Shown in pieces: positions 7,743 through 15,849 of a stretch of DNA of 64,000 bases (its first letter is position 1; each line of letters opens with the position of its first letter). Below the pieces are notes generated by a model. It saw nothing but the letters and a program-made list of their open reading frames with translations. It had not been told where the DNA came from and ran no database searches. The stretch comes from Isoptericola jiangsuensis (GTDB taxonomy: Bacteria > Actinomycetota > Actinomycetes > Actinomycetales > Cellulomonadaceae): contig NZ_PDJJ01000001.1 of NCBI RefSeq assembly GCF_002563715.1, forward strand, positions 124,001-188,000. The letters are read 5' to 3'. The position numbers and the translations under genes are program-made.

Positions 7743-8957
7743 TCAGGGCGCGGCGACGTCGACGGACTTCTCCCGGAACCGGCTCGCGATGAACGACCGC
7801 ATGGCCTTGTTGGTGAGCCGGTTGCTCGTCATCGTGGACATGACGCCCCGCAGGGCGAGGTCGCGGCGGTTCTGCGGGACGAACATGGCGAGGCCGTCGG
7901 TGCGCCCGGACTTCTGCTGCACGGCGACGAACGGTCGCAGGCGCTGCTCCCACTCCCGCAGGGCGCGGGCGGGGTTGCCGGGGTTGCGGGCCAGGGTGGT
8001 GCCGAGGAGGTCGGCGCCGGCGAGGCCGAGCGACGCCCCCATCCCGGAGTAGAGGGTGAGGCACCAGGCGGAGTCGCCGACGAGGACGACCCGGTCGGAG
8101 TGCCAGGTCGGCATGTCGACCTGGTGGACGGAGTCGAAGAGGGTGTCGTCGACGTCGGCGAACTGACCGAGCAGGTTCTCCAGGACGGGTCCGGCGGGTT
8201 CGGGTCCGAAGGCGGCGCGCAGCGACTCGAGCGGCGGGCGGCGGAACTGGGCGTCCTCGTCGTCGGTCCGGTAGGTGAGGAGCAGCCCGGGGGCGTGGTC
8301 GGCGAACGGGAAGACCCAGGCCGCGCGGCCCTCCTCGGCGAGGGTGAGGCCGTCGCCGGTGCGGAACCCGGGGACCTGTTCCTTGAGCAGGGTGGCGGCG
8401 ATGATGTGGTTCAGGGGCCGGAGCAGCTCGGAGTCCGGGCCGAACACGAGGCGTCGGACGGTCGACCGCAGGCCGTCGGCGCCGACGACGAGGTCGAAGC
8501 GTTCGGTGGTCCGGGTCTCGTGGTCGCCGGTGGCGGTGCTGAGGGTGACGTCGACGCCGTCGGGGTGCTCGTCGACGGCGACGGGGGTGGTGCCGTAGCG
8601 GATCTCGACGTCCTCGCCGATCTGCGCGTGGAGGGCGGCCTCGATGTCGCCGCGCATGATGAGGCGGGGTTCGCCGGGCAGGTCGCCGTACCCCATGCTC
8701 GGTCGGCGCCGGGTGCCGGAGCGGTCGACGTCGTACGTCACGCCCTCGGGGTCGATCCGGTTGCCGATGGCGTCGAGGACGCCCATGCGTTGTGCCGTGG
8801 CGCGGCCGGTCTCGAACAGTCCGACGAAGTAGCCCGCGGGCCGGCGTCCGGGTGCGCGTTCCACGAGCAGTGGTTCCCAGCCGATCTCCCGCAGTCGCAT
8901 CGCGGCGGCCAGTCCGGCGATGCCGGTCCCGACGACGAGGGCGCGCGGTGCAGTCAT
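7743..8957 (-). CDS. FAD-dependent monooxygenase (aromatic hydroxylase type)
   Basis: A 404-residue group A flavoprotein monooxygenase related to tetracycline- and phenol-hydroxylating enzymes. The FAD-binding loop is ALVVGTGIAGLAAAMRLREIGW (about residues 5-26), the DG motif is DLVVGADGLRSTVR (about 155-168), and the GD motif is RVVLVGDSAWCLTLYSGMG (about 285-303). The ATG at 8957 has a GGAG ribosome binding site 8 nt upstream. It is divergent from a TetR regulator with a palindromic operator between, so it is probably a drug- or xenobiotic-inducible detoxifying enzyme. The real substrate is not known. Confidence 0.9.
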   Translation of the reverse strand: MTAPRALVVGTGIAGLAAAMRLREIGWEPLLVERAPGRRPAGYFVGLFETGRATAQRMGVLDAIGNRIDPEGVTYDVDRSGTRRRPSMGYGDLPGEPRLIMRGDIEAALHAQIGEDVEIRYGTTPVAVDEHPDGVDVTLSTATGDHETRTTERFDLVVGADGLRSTVRRLVFGPDSELLRPLNHIIAATLLKEQVPGFRTGDGLTLAEEGRAAWVFPFADHAPGLLLTYRTDDEDAQFRRPPLESLRAAFGPEPAGPVLENLLGQFADVDDTLFDSVHQVDMPTWHSDRVVLVGDSAWCLTLYSGMGASLGLAGADLLGTTLARNPGNPARALREWEQRLRPFVAVQQKSGRTDGLAMFVPQNRRDLALRGVMSTMTSNRLTNKAMRSFIASRFREKSVDVAAP

Positions 8958-9017
8958 CCCGTCACTCCGATCTATGCCGAGAACTCTTCTCCACTTGATC
9001 CCGAGCGTAGCACTAAC

Positions 9018-9034
9018 CGGAGGTGTCACCTCCG
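9018..9034. promoter_or_regulatory. Palindromic operator between TetR regulator and monooxygenase
   Basis: CGGAGGTGTCACCTCCG is a perfect palindrome with 8-bp arms around one central base. It lies between the divergent genes, immediately upstream of the regulator's TAGGAT -10 box. This form is typical of actinobacterial TetR operators. Confidence 0.75.
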
Positions 9035-9038
9035 CTTG

Positions 9039-9044
9039 TAGGAT
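9039..9044 (+). promoter_or_regulatory. -10 element TAGGAT of the TetR gene (leaderless)
   Basis: TAGGAT ends 7 nt before the ATG at 9052. No ribosome binding site is present, so the transcript is probably leaderless. The operator abuts this box, so repressor binding would block it. Confidence 0.5.
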
Positions 9045-9051
9045 GGTCGGC

Positions 9052-9702
9052 ATGAGCACGTCCACCGCGCCCGAGCCGCGACCCCTGCGCGCCGACGCCG
9101 AGCGCAACCGGCAGCGCCTCGTCGCGTCCGCCCGCGAGCTGTTCGCGACCCGTGGCCTCGAGGTCACGCTCGACGACGTCGCCCACCACGCCGGGGTCGG
9201 CGTCGGGACCGCCTACCGCCGGTTCGCCAACCGCGCCGAGCTCGTCGAGGCCGTGCTGGCCGGCGCCGTGGACCGGGTCGCGGACGTCGCGGAGCGGGCG
9301 CTGACCAGCGACGACCCGTGGGGCGCGTTCGAGCAGTTCTTCCTCGAGGCCACCACCGACTTCGCCGAGAACCGCGGCCTGCGGCAGATCCTGCTCGAGG
9401 GCGGGCGCGGCACCGGCGCAGGCTTCGACGCCGCGCGGGACCGGCTCGCCCCCGCCGTCGAGGCGCTCATCACCCGGGCGCAGGAGTCCGGGCACCTGCG
9501 CACCGACATCGCCCCCACGGACTTCCCGCTCATCCAGCTCATGCTCGGCGCCGTCACCGAACGCAGCCGCGACGTCGCCCCGGACCTGTGGCGGCGGTAC
9601 GTCACGCTCCTGCTCGACGGGTTGCGCACCCACCGCGACTCCCCCACCCCGCTCGGGACGCCCGCGCTGAGCAGCGACGACCTCGACCGCAGCACGGCCT
9701 AG
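9052..9702 (+). CDS. TetR/AcrR family transcriptional regulator
   Basis: A 216-residue regulator. The TetR HTH is clear at about residues 17-65: RNRQRLVASARELFATRG, then VTLDDVAHHAGVGVGTAYRRF. The C-terminal helical ligand domain has no recognisable specificity. The ATG at 9052 was chosen because TAGGAT lies 7 nt upstream; longer frames would cross the operator. It is divergent from the FAD monooxygenase and probably represses both genes through the palindrome at 9018-9034. Confidence 0.93.
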   Translation: MSTSTAPEPRPLRADAERNRQRLVASARELFATRGLEVTLDDVAHHAGVGVGTAYRRFANRAELVEAVLAGAVDRVADVAERALTSDDPWGAFEQFFLEATTDFAENRGLRQILLEGGRGTGAGFDAARDRLAPAVEALITRAQESGHLRTDIAPTDFPLIQLMLGAVTERSRDVAPDLWRRYVTLLLDGLRTHRDSPTPLGTPALSSDDLDRSTA

Positions 9703-9752
9703 CCTCGGGCCGCGCCGTCCGGACTCGGCGTGCGTCAGGCCGCGGCGAGGCG

Positions 9753-10610
9753 TCAGGCCCGGGCGTCCCGCAGGAACTGCTCGAGACCGGTGGGCGCCCG
9801 CCCCGTGAGGTGCTCCACGGCGTCGCTGACCTGCGCCATCACACCGCTCGCGATCGCGGTGTACGTGCTGACCCACGCGTCGACCTGCCAGTCCGGCGCC
9901 CCGTACGGCGCACGCGACGCGTACGCCTCCGCGAGCGTCTCGTCGTGGTAGGTCACCGGGGTCCCGCGCACCGCCGTCAGCACGGACGCGGCGTCGTCCA
10001 GCGTCAGCGCCTCCGGGCCGGTGAGGTCGTAGGTCCGGCCCGCGTGCGGGCCGGGGTCCGTGAGGACGGCGGTCGCCGCCCGTGCCACGTCGGCCCGGGT
10101 GACGAACGCGCACGCCCCGTCCCCGGCGGGACCGCGGATGACGCCGTCGTCGCCCACCATCGCCTCGATGAAGTCGAGGTAGAAGCTGTCCCGCAGGAAC
10201 GTCCACGCCATCCCCGAGTCGCGCAGGTGCTGCTCGGTGGCGTGGTGGTCGCGCGCCAGCGTGAACGTGGCGTCCGGGGCGGCACCGAGGAACGACGTGT
10301 AGACGACGTGCCCGACGCCCGCGGCGGCCGCGCCGTCGACGAACGTGCGGTGCTGCGCCAGCCGGTCGGCGCTCTCCGAGGCCGACACCATCAGCACGAC
10401 GTCGACGCCCGCCAGGGCCTCGCGGACCGCGTCGAGATCACCGAACTCGGCGGCCCGGACGTCGGCGACGTGCGGGTGCTGGGGCAGCCGGGGGCTGGCC
10501 GGGTCGCGGACCACCAACCGGTGCGGGACCCCGCGCGCGTCGAGCGCCCGGGTCACCATCCCGCCCAGCTGGCCGGTCGCGCCGGTGACGGCGAGCGTCG
10601 AGGCGGTCAT
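9753..10610 (-). CDS. NmrA-like NAD(P)-binding SDR family protein
   Basis: A 285-residue atypical short-chain dehydrogenase of the NmrA/quinone-oxidoreductase-2 type. The Rossmann loop is VTGATGQLGGMV (about residues 8-19). VYTSFLGAAPDATFTLARDH marks the position where classical SDRs have the catalytic Tyr-Lys; here, as in NmrA proteins, the pair is altered. Family members reduce quinones or azo dyes or act as redox sensors. The ATG follows a GAAGGAGACG ribosome binding site. It lies 81 bp downstream of the cupin gene in the same orientation, so the two may share a transcript. Confidence 0.85.
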   Translation of the reverse strand: MTASTLAVTGATGQLGGMVTRALDARGVPHRLVVRDPASPRLPQHPHVADVRAAEFGDLDAVREALAGVDVVLMVSASESADRLAQHRTFVDGAAAAGVGHVVYTSFLGAAPDATFTLARDHHATEQHLRDSGMAWTFLRDSFYLDFIEAMVGDDGVIRGPAGDGACAFVTRADVARAATAVLTDPGPHAGRTYDLTGPEALTLDDAASVLTAVRGTPVTYHDETLAEAYASRAPYGAPDWQVDAWVSTYTAIASGVMAQVSDAVEHLTGRAPTGLEQFLRDARA

Positions 10611-10691
10611 GGGCGTCTCCTTCGGGTGCGGTTGCCGGACCAGCCTCGCCGCTCGCGGACGTCCCGGCCACCCGGGGGCGTCCCGGAACGG

Positions 10692-11126
10692 TCAGGCGTC
10701 GTCGGCGGCGGTCGGCAGGCTCCCGTACACGTCGTCGTCGACCGGCTCGAGCCACTCGTTGCGGACGTCCCCGCCCGGGGTGATGAAGGCGAGGTGGCTG
10801 AACCACGAGTCGGCCTTCGCGCCGTGCCAGTGCTTCGTCCCGGCCGGCACGCGGACCACCGACCCCGGCTCCAGGCTGACCGGCTCCTCGCCGTCGGCCT
10901 GGTACCAGCCGCTGCCCGCCGTGCACAGCAGGACCTGGTCGCCACCGCCGTCGGTGCCGTGGTGGACGTGCCAGTTGTTGCGGCAGCCCGGCTCGAACGA
11001 CACGTTGCTCACCGGGACGCTGCCGCCCGCGAGCGGGGCGAGGTAGCTCTGCCCGACGAAGTACTGCGCGAACGCGTCGTTCGTCTCCCCGAGGGGGAAG
11101 GGCTGGTCGAACTCGTGGGTGCTCAT
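10692..11126 (-). CDS. Cupin domain protein, (R)-mandelonitrile lyase-like
   Basis: A 144-residue single-domain cupin. The metal-binding motif 1 is WHVHHGTDGGGDQVLLCTAG (residues about 62-81; His64 and His66 as likely ligands). Motif 2 is PAGTKHWHGAKADSWFSH. VSNVSFEPGCRNNWHVHH and the WFSHLAF ending match the manganese cupins described as (R)-selective hydroxynitrile lyases. Many relatives are annotated only as cupins, so the reaction is uncertain. The ATG at 11126 has an AAGGAG ribosome binding site. It is upstream of, and probably co-transcribed with, the NmrA-like gene. Confidence 0.85.
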   Translation of the reverse strand: MSTHEFDQPFPLGETNDAFAQYFVGQSYLAPLAGGSVPVSNVSFEPGCRNNWHVHHGTDGGGDQVLLCTAGSGWYQADGEEPVSLEPGSVVRVPAGTKHWHGAKADSWFSHLAFITPGGDVRNEWLEPVDDDVYGSLPTAADDA

Positions 11127-11316
11127 GCCGTCTCCTTGTCGTTCCGGGCGCTGTGGTCGCGCGAGGACGGGGCGCCGTTCGCGGGGTGCCGCCGGCGCGT
11201 GGTCATGCCCCCAGGTTCGCCCCGGACCAGGTGTCCACGACAGGCACTGCTGGTACACCCCTCGCCGGGGCGGGGCTTGGTAGCCGTGCGACCCGCGCTC
11301 TCGCGTGACGTCGATA

Positions 11317-11378
11317 AAGTAGTCAAGGACCTTGACTACTTATCCGTAGTCGACCAGGATGACTACGGATAAGTAGTC
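11317..11378. promoter_or_regulatory. hipBA operator array with embedded promoter
   Basis: Five half-sites alternate in direction: GTAGTC (11319), GACTAC (11334), GTAGTC (11346), GACTAC (11361), GTAGTC (11373). Their starts are 15, 12, 15 and 12 bp apart. They build a perfect 12-bp-arm palindrome with one central base (11317-11341), and an overlapping inverted repeat with 18-bp perfect arms (11334-11351 and 11361-11378) and a 9-nt loop. TTGACT (11332-11337) and CAGGAT (11355-11360), 17 bp apart, could be the promoter inside it. HipB dimers are the expected ligands. Confidence 0.75.
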
Positions 11379-11391
11379 GGAGGAGGCCCGC

Positions 11392-11631
11392 ATGGCATAC
11401 CAGGGCAAGGTCACCGGGCCGGAGTCGCTCGGGCGCATCCTGCAGCAGGCCAGGCTGCTCAACGGATGGAGCCAACGGGAGCTGGCCGCGCGCATCGGGA
11501 CGACCCAGCGCTACATCTGGGAGATCGAAGCCGGCAAGCCGTCGATCTACACGGAGCGGCTGTTCGCCGTCCTGCGGGAGACAGGCACCGAGCTCTCGGC
11601 GACGATCGAGCCGCGGCACGACGATGAGTGA
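11392..11631 (+). CDS. hipB: HipB-type antitoxin, XRE family DNA-binding protein
   Basis: A 79-residue protein with one XRE helix-turn-helix: LGRILQQARLLNGWSQRELAARIGT, then TQRYIWEIEAGK (about residues 13-50). It is the expected antitoxin partner of the HipA-like kinase and also the autorepressor of the operon. The ATG has a GGAGGAGG ribosome binding site and follows the operator array directly. It overlaps hipA by 8 nt, so translation is coupled. The short C-terminal tail after the HTH (ATIEPRHDDE) is charged, as in HipB proteins where it is flexible. Confidence 0.9.
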   Translation: MAYQGKVTGPESLGRILQQARLLNGWSQRELAARIGTTQRYIWEIEAGKPSIYTERLFAVLRETGTELSATIEPRHDDE

Positions 11632-12868
11632 CCTGACGGTCGAGCTGTACGGGACGACGATCGGGTCGTTGACCGGACAAGGTCAGGGCTTCGACTTCGT
11701 CGCCTCCCCCCAGGCGGTCGAGGTGTTCGGCCTCGACAGTCTCGTGCTGTCCGTGGCGGTACCGCTGGCAGCCGTCCCGGCGCGGGCGCGGCGAGCCAGA
11801 CGCCAGAACTTCTTCCGTGAGCTCCTGCCCGAAGGGCAGATGCTCGTCCGGCTCGCCCAGCAGGCCCGTGTCGCGCAGCATGACGCCCTGGGGATGCTGC
11901 GCACCTATGGGCGTGACGTTGCCGGCGCCCTGCAGATCTGGGACCCGGACGTGCCAGGCGAACCTCGGTCACCTGCGCTCGAACAGCTGACCGAGGCGGG
12001 GGTCGGGAAGCTGCTGGACGAGGTGACCGCATTCCCGCTCGCGAACAAGCCAGACCGGGGAAAGACGTCGTTGGCCGGCGTCCAGGACAAGATCGTGCTG
12101 ACCCGCACCAGCCAGGGGTGGGCGCGGGCCCTCGACGGCTACCCCTCCACGCACATCCTCAAGCCGGTCTCCCGCGAGTACCCGTCGATCATCTACGACG
12201 AGGAGTACGGCGCCCGCCTGGCGAGGAGACTCGAGCTGGCCGACTTCGACACGACGATCAGCGAGTTCGACGGTGTCCCGGCGCTCGTGGTCGAACGGTA
12301 CGACCGCGACGTCGACAGTGCTGACCCGATGCCGCGGCGCGTTCACCAGGAGGACTTCAACCAGGCGCTCGGCCTTCAGGGCGACCAGAAGTACCAGCGT
12401 TACGGCGGGAAGGCATCGTTGGCGCGCGTCGCACGGGAGCTCACGCTGCTCGGCGACCGGAAGGCGCTCGACCGGCTGGCCCGCATGACCGTGCTCGCCG
12501 TCGCGGTCGGCAACCTGGACATGCACGCCAAGAACTTGGCACTGGTGCACCGCCGCGACGGTAGCGTCGAGCTCGCGCCCGCCTACGACGTCGTCCCGCA
12601 GACCCACCTGCCCAACGACGGCGAGCTCGCGCTCGCGGTCGACGGCGTCTACCGGCACGCCGCGGTCACGCGGGACCACCTGGTTGCCGAGCTCTCCTCC
12701 TGGGGGGTCCGCGACAGCGTGGCCGTCGTCGGTGACGTCCTGGTCGAGGTGCGCGACGCCGTCCAGCAGGAGGTGCCCCACTCGTCGGCGCATCAAGGGC
12801 TCGTCGAGGACATCGTGCGCTTCACCACCAACCTCCTGGGAGGTCGCGCCGTGGGTTCGGAGCCCTGA
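11624..12868 (+). CDS. hipA: HipA-type serine/threonine kinase toxin
   Basis: A 414-residue HipA family kinase. In E. coli, HipA phosphorylates glutamyl-tRNA synthetase and causes persistence. Visible here are the couple_hipA N-terminal domain (about 1-110), the Ser-containing activation loop KTSLAGVQDK (148-157), the ATP-binding THILKP (Lys180), VERYDR (about 223-228), HQEDFNQALG (241-250), the catalytic loop GNLDMHAKN (Asp299, Asn304) and the metal-binding APAYDV (Asp322). All key residues are intact, so the toxin is probably active. Translation is coupled to hipB by an 8-nt overlap. The kinase target in this organism is unknown. Confidence 0.93.
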   Translation: MSDLTVELYGTTIGSLTGQGQGFDFVASPQAVEVFGLDSLVLSVAVPLAAVPARARRARRQNFFRELLPEGQMLVRLAQQARVAQHDALGMLRTYGRDVAGALQIWDPDVPGEPRSPALEQLTEAGVGKLLDEVTAFPLANKPDRGKTSLAGVQDKIVLTRTSQGWARALDGYPSTHILKPVSREYPSIIYDEEYGARLARRLELADFDTTISEFDGVPALVVERYDRDVDSADPMPRRVHQEDFNQALGLQGDQKYQRYGGKASLARVARELTLLGDRKALDRLARMTVLAVAVGNLDMHAKNLALVHRRDGSVELAPAYDVVPQTHLPNDGELALAVDGVYRHAAVTRDHLVAELSSWGVRDSVAVVGDVLVEVRDAVQQEVPHSSAHQGLVEDIVRFTTNLLGGRAVGSEP

Positions 12869-12927
12869 CGGGCCGGGGCGGGGGCAGGGCGATAGAGCCG
12901 ATCGCCGCAGAGTGACGCCGGCCCGGC

Positions 12928-12960
12928 GGCCGGGCCCGCCCGTCGGGGCGGGACCCGGCC
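12928..12960. terminator. Bidirectional terminator between hipA and the GH43 gene
   Basis: GGCCGGGCCCGCCC pairs with GGGCGGGACCCGGCC with one bulged base, around a short GTCG loop. The hairpin lies between the convergent hipA and GH43 genes. Confidence 0.6.
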
Positions 12961-12966
12961 GCGGGT

Positions 12967-14799
12967 TCACCGGACGTCGATGGCGTCGATCTCGGCGTAC
13001 CAGGCCACGCGGGTCAGGGTCACGGTGTTCCAGCCGGGCTCGAGGTGCACCTCGTGCTCGACGACGTTCCAGTTGCCCCAACGGGTGTGCGGGTAGACGA
13101 CGGTCCCCTGGGCGTCGCCGTCAACGCTCACGGCGTGCCGGGCCTGCAGCGGGTAGCCGCCACGCTCGGAGCCGTTGGCGAACCGGATGCCGAGCACCGA
13201 CCGCCCGCCGTCCTCGGACCAGACCTGCACGGACAGCGAGCTGTCGGCGAAGTCGAGGCCGCCGACGACCTGCCCGCCGGAGGCGGAGGCGTCGGCCCGG
13301 GTGCGGGCCCGGACGATGTCGCCGTCCTCCGCCTCGTAGCGGGTGGCGTCGACGAGGTCCTCGGGGTGCACGGGGGTGGGCCGGTCCGTCCTGCCGGCCG
13401 ACAGGTAGAGGGCGTCGATCTCCGCGAAGAGGCTCTCGCGGGTCAGGGTGATGGTGTTGGTGCCGCGCTTCAGCTGCACGGGGACCTCGAGCACCTGCCA
13501 GTTGCCCCACCGGGTGTGCCAGTACTCGGCGGTGCCGGCGTCGGCGCCGTTGACGGTGATCGCGTGCCGTGCGGTGGCGGGTCGACCGGTCTGGTCGAGC
13601 GAACCGTTCGCGAACCGGATGCCGAGGGTGTGAGGTCCGCCGCGGTCGGCCTCGACGGTGACCTCGATGCTGGAGTCGGCGTGGTCGAGCCCACCGACCT
13701 TGGCGAGGGCGGACGCCGTCCGGTCGGTCACGACCGACGCGTGGGACACGACGCCGTCCTCGGCCTCGTACCGGGCGGCCGCGCCCCGCACGACGGGCGT
13801 GCCGTCCGGCCCGTAGCTCAGCGCGGCGGTGTACACGCCCCGGTAGGTGAAGGTGTCGTCCCAGCCGTGGAACATGACGGTGGGGCGGCCGTGGCGGTCG
13901 TCGAAGGCGTCGAGACCGCCCGGTCCGACGACCTCGCCCGCGAAGTCCTCGCTGGTGAGCAGCTCCGCCTCGGCGACGTCGAAGGGTCCGGTGACGCTGT
14001 CGGCCACGGCCCACCCCGTGCGGTACCTGCCGCCGTAGTAGTCGTTGGCCGCGAAGTACAGGTAGAACCGACCGTCGTGCTCCACCATGGCGGGCGCCTC
14101 GACGACGGCGCCCTGCCAGGGCAGGTCGTTGCGCATCAGCTCGACGGGCGGGCCGGTGAGGGTGGTGCCGTCGGCCGAGAGCGGCTGGGCGTAGAGGATG
14201 GCGGGCAGGGAGCAGCAGTTCCCGTCGGTCTTCCACAGCAGGTGGAGCTGGTCGCCGTCGCGGACGGTGGCGGCGTCGATGGCGCCGCCCAGCTCGACGG
14301 GGCAGACCAGGGGCTCGCCGCGGGTGTCGACGAACGGCCCGTCGGGGCTCGTCGACGTCGCGAGGCCGATGCACTGCCGGCCCGACGCGGCGTCGCGGGC
14401 GGTGTAGTAGAGCGCGAAGCCGCCCTCGACGGCGGACACCTCGGGCGCCCACACGCAGTAGTCGACCGAGCCGTCGGGCAGGGTGCGGCAGGGTCCCACC
14501 CAGTCGCCGGGCGCCTCGCCGATGCCGGGTGCGGCGTCGGGCTCGGCCTTCCACTCCTTGAGGTTGCGCGAGGTGCGGTGCTGCACCTTCTGCGCGACGT
14601 TGTTGGTCGCGTACGCGTGGTACACGCCGTCGACGAGCAGGACGTCAGGGTCGGGGAAGTCCTCGTCGACGACGGGACTCGGCGGGTGGGGTGAGGCGCC
14701 CTGGGCGGACGCGGGGGCGGCGGCCACCAGGCCGACCGTGGCCGCGAGCAGACAGCTCAGGGCCGCGGCGAGGGCTCTGCGGGGCGTCGGACGGGACAT
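12967..14799 (-). CDS. Secreted glycoside hydrolase family 43 with two CBM35/6-like modules
   Basis: A 610-residue secreted enzyme. Residues 1-33 are a Sec signal peptide ending APASAQG. Residues about 45-335 form a five-bladed GH43 catalytic domain: base Asp in DEDFPDPDV (Asp50 or 52), pKa-modulating Asp175 (GGAIDA), acid Glu234 (VVEAPAM). Two similar beta-sandwich modules follow (about 345-472 and 483-610), each with YEAEDG, GGLD.ADSS, HTRWGNWQVLE and AEIDAL segments, characteristic of CBM35/CBM6-type carbohydrate binding. GH43 enzymes cleave arabinan, arabinoxylan or galactan side chains; the exact linkage is not readable. GCAAAGGAG precedes the ATG. It is the last gene of the sugar-uptake cluster and sits 61 bp after a second GH43 gene. 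Confidence 0.9.
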   Translation of the reverse strand: MSRPTPRRALAAALSCLLAATVGLVAAAPASAQGASPHPPSPVVDEDFPDPDVLLVDGVYHAYATNNVAQKVQHRTSRNLKEWKAEPDAAPGIGEAPGDWVGPCRTLPDGSVDYCVWAPEVSAVEGGFALYYTARDAASGRQCIGLATSTSPDGPFVDTRGEPLVCPVELGGAIDAATVRDGDQLHLLWKTDGNCCSLPAILYAQPLSADGTTLTGPPVELMRNDLPWQGAVVEAPAMVEHDGRFYLYFAANDYYGGRYRTGWAVADSVTGPFDVAEAELLTSEDFAGEVVGPGGLDAFDDRHGRPTVMFHGWDDTFTYRGVYTAALSYGPDGTPVVRGAAARYEAEDGVVSHASVVTDRTASALAKVGGLDHADSSIEVTVEADRGGPHTLGIRFANGSLDQTGRPATARHAITVNGADAGTAEYWHTRWGNWQVLEVPVQLKRGTNTITLTRESLFAEIDALYLSAGRTDRPTPVHPEDLVDATRYEAEDGDIVRARTRADASASGGQVVGGLDFADSSLSVQVWSEDGGRSVLGIRFANGSERGGYPLQARHAVSVDGDAQGTVVYPHTRWGNWNVVEHEVHLEPGWNTVTLTRVAWYAEIDAIDVR

Positions 14800-14859
14800 G
14801 CGTGCTCCTTTGCAGCATCGGCGGTCCCCGGGTGGGCCGCCGCGGTCCTTGCGAGGTCG

Positions 14860-15849
14860 TCACGGGCCGGGCGGCACCGTGCCGGCGGGCCGCCGGACCT
14901 GAGGTCCGGCGGCCGTCCAGTCCAGGGGGAGGGTGTAGGTCTCGCGGGCGATGTACGCGCCGTCCCAGGCGTGGAAGACGAGGACGTCGCCGTCCGGCGT
15001 CCCGACGACGTCCTGCCCGCCGGGGCCCCGGTAGAGGCCGCCGGTGCTCCCGGTGGACAGCAGCGGCTCGGGATCCTTGGTCCACGGGCCCGTCAGGGCG
15101 GGTGCGGTGGCGTGCCCGACGGCGTAGGTGTCGTCGCCGTAGAAGCTCGCCGAGTACAGCGCGTGGTAGGTGCCGTCGCGCTCGAGGAGGGTCGGCGCCT
15201 CGACGAGGTCGCCCTCCCAGGGCAGGTCCTGCTTGAACAGCCGGAAGGGCTCCCCGTCGAGGGACAGGCCGTCGTCGGCGAGCGGTGCGGCCTGGATCCA
15301 GGTGTCGTGGCCGCAGCAGTTCCCGTCGTTCTTCCACACGAGGTACGTCTGCTCGCCGTCGCGGAAGACGTCGGCGTCGATCGCGCCGCCCTGGTCGACG
15401 GGGCAGACGAGCATCTCGCCGCCGACCACCTCGAAGGTGTCGAGCGGGCCCGCGGCGGCCGCGACACCGATGCACTGCAGTCCGGTGTCGCGGTCGCGGG
15501 CGGTGAAGTACAGCCGGTACCCGTCGTCGGTCGCGGCGACCTCGGGTGCCCACGTCAGGCCGGGGATGATCCAGGGCGGGAGGTCCGGCAGCGCGTCGCC
15601 GCGGTGCTCCCACGTGCGCAGGTCCGGGGAGGTCGCGACCTGCACGTTCGACGTGTGGTCGTTGGTCGCGAACGCGACGTACCCGTCGTCCGTCGCCACG
15701 ACGTCGGGGTCGGGGAAGTCCCGGTCGATGACCGGCTGCGGACGCGGCACGTCGGGGGAGGGGGCGGCGTCGCCGCCACCGTCCGGCGCGCCGCACGCGG
15801 CGACGAGCAGGACGGCGGCGACGAGCGCCGCCGGTCGGCCGACCGTCAT
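14860..15849 (-). CDS. GH43-type glycoside hydrolase lipoprotein
   Basis: A 329-residue GH43-like enzyme. The signal peptide ends in a lipobox, LLVAACG, with Cys19 as the lipid-modified residue, so it is anchored on the outside of the membrane. Catalytic residues match those of the neighbouring paralogue: FPDPDVV (Asp47), GGAIDAD (Asp158), LVEAPTL (Glu217). It also shares the WKNDGNCC segment with a vicinal Cys pair. It carries no binding modules. It overlaps the upstream permease gene by 4 nt (ATGA). A membrane-tethered and a free secreted GH43 side by side suggest stepwise trimming of a plant polysaccharide at the cell surface before import. Confidence 0.88.
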   Translation of the reverse strand: MTVGRPAALVAAVLLVAACGAPDGGGDAAPSPDVPRPQPVIDRDFPDPDVVATDDGYVAFATNDHTSNVQVATSPDLRTWEHRGDALPDLPPWIIPGLTWAPEVAATDDGYRLYFTARDRDTGLQCIGVAAAAGPLDTFEVVGGEMLVCPVDQGGAIDADVFRDGEQTYLVWKNDGNCCGHDTWIQAAPLADDGLSLDGEPFRLFKQDLPWEGDLVEAPTLLERDGTYHALYSASFYGDDTYAVGHATAPALTGPWTKDPEPLLSTGSTGGLYRGPGGQDVVGTPDGDVLVFHAWDGAYIARETYTLPLDWTAAGPQVRRPAGTVPPGP

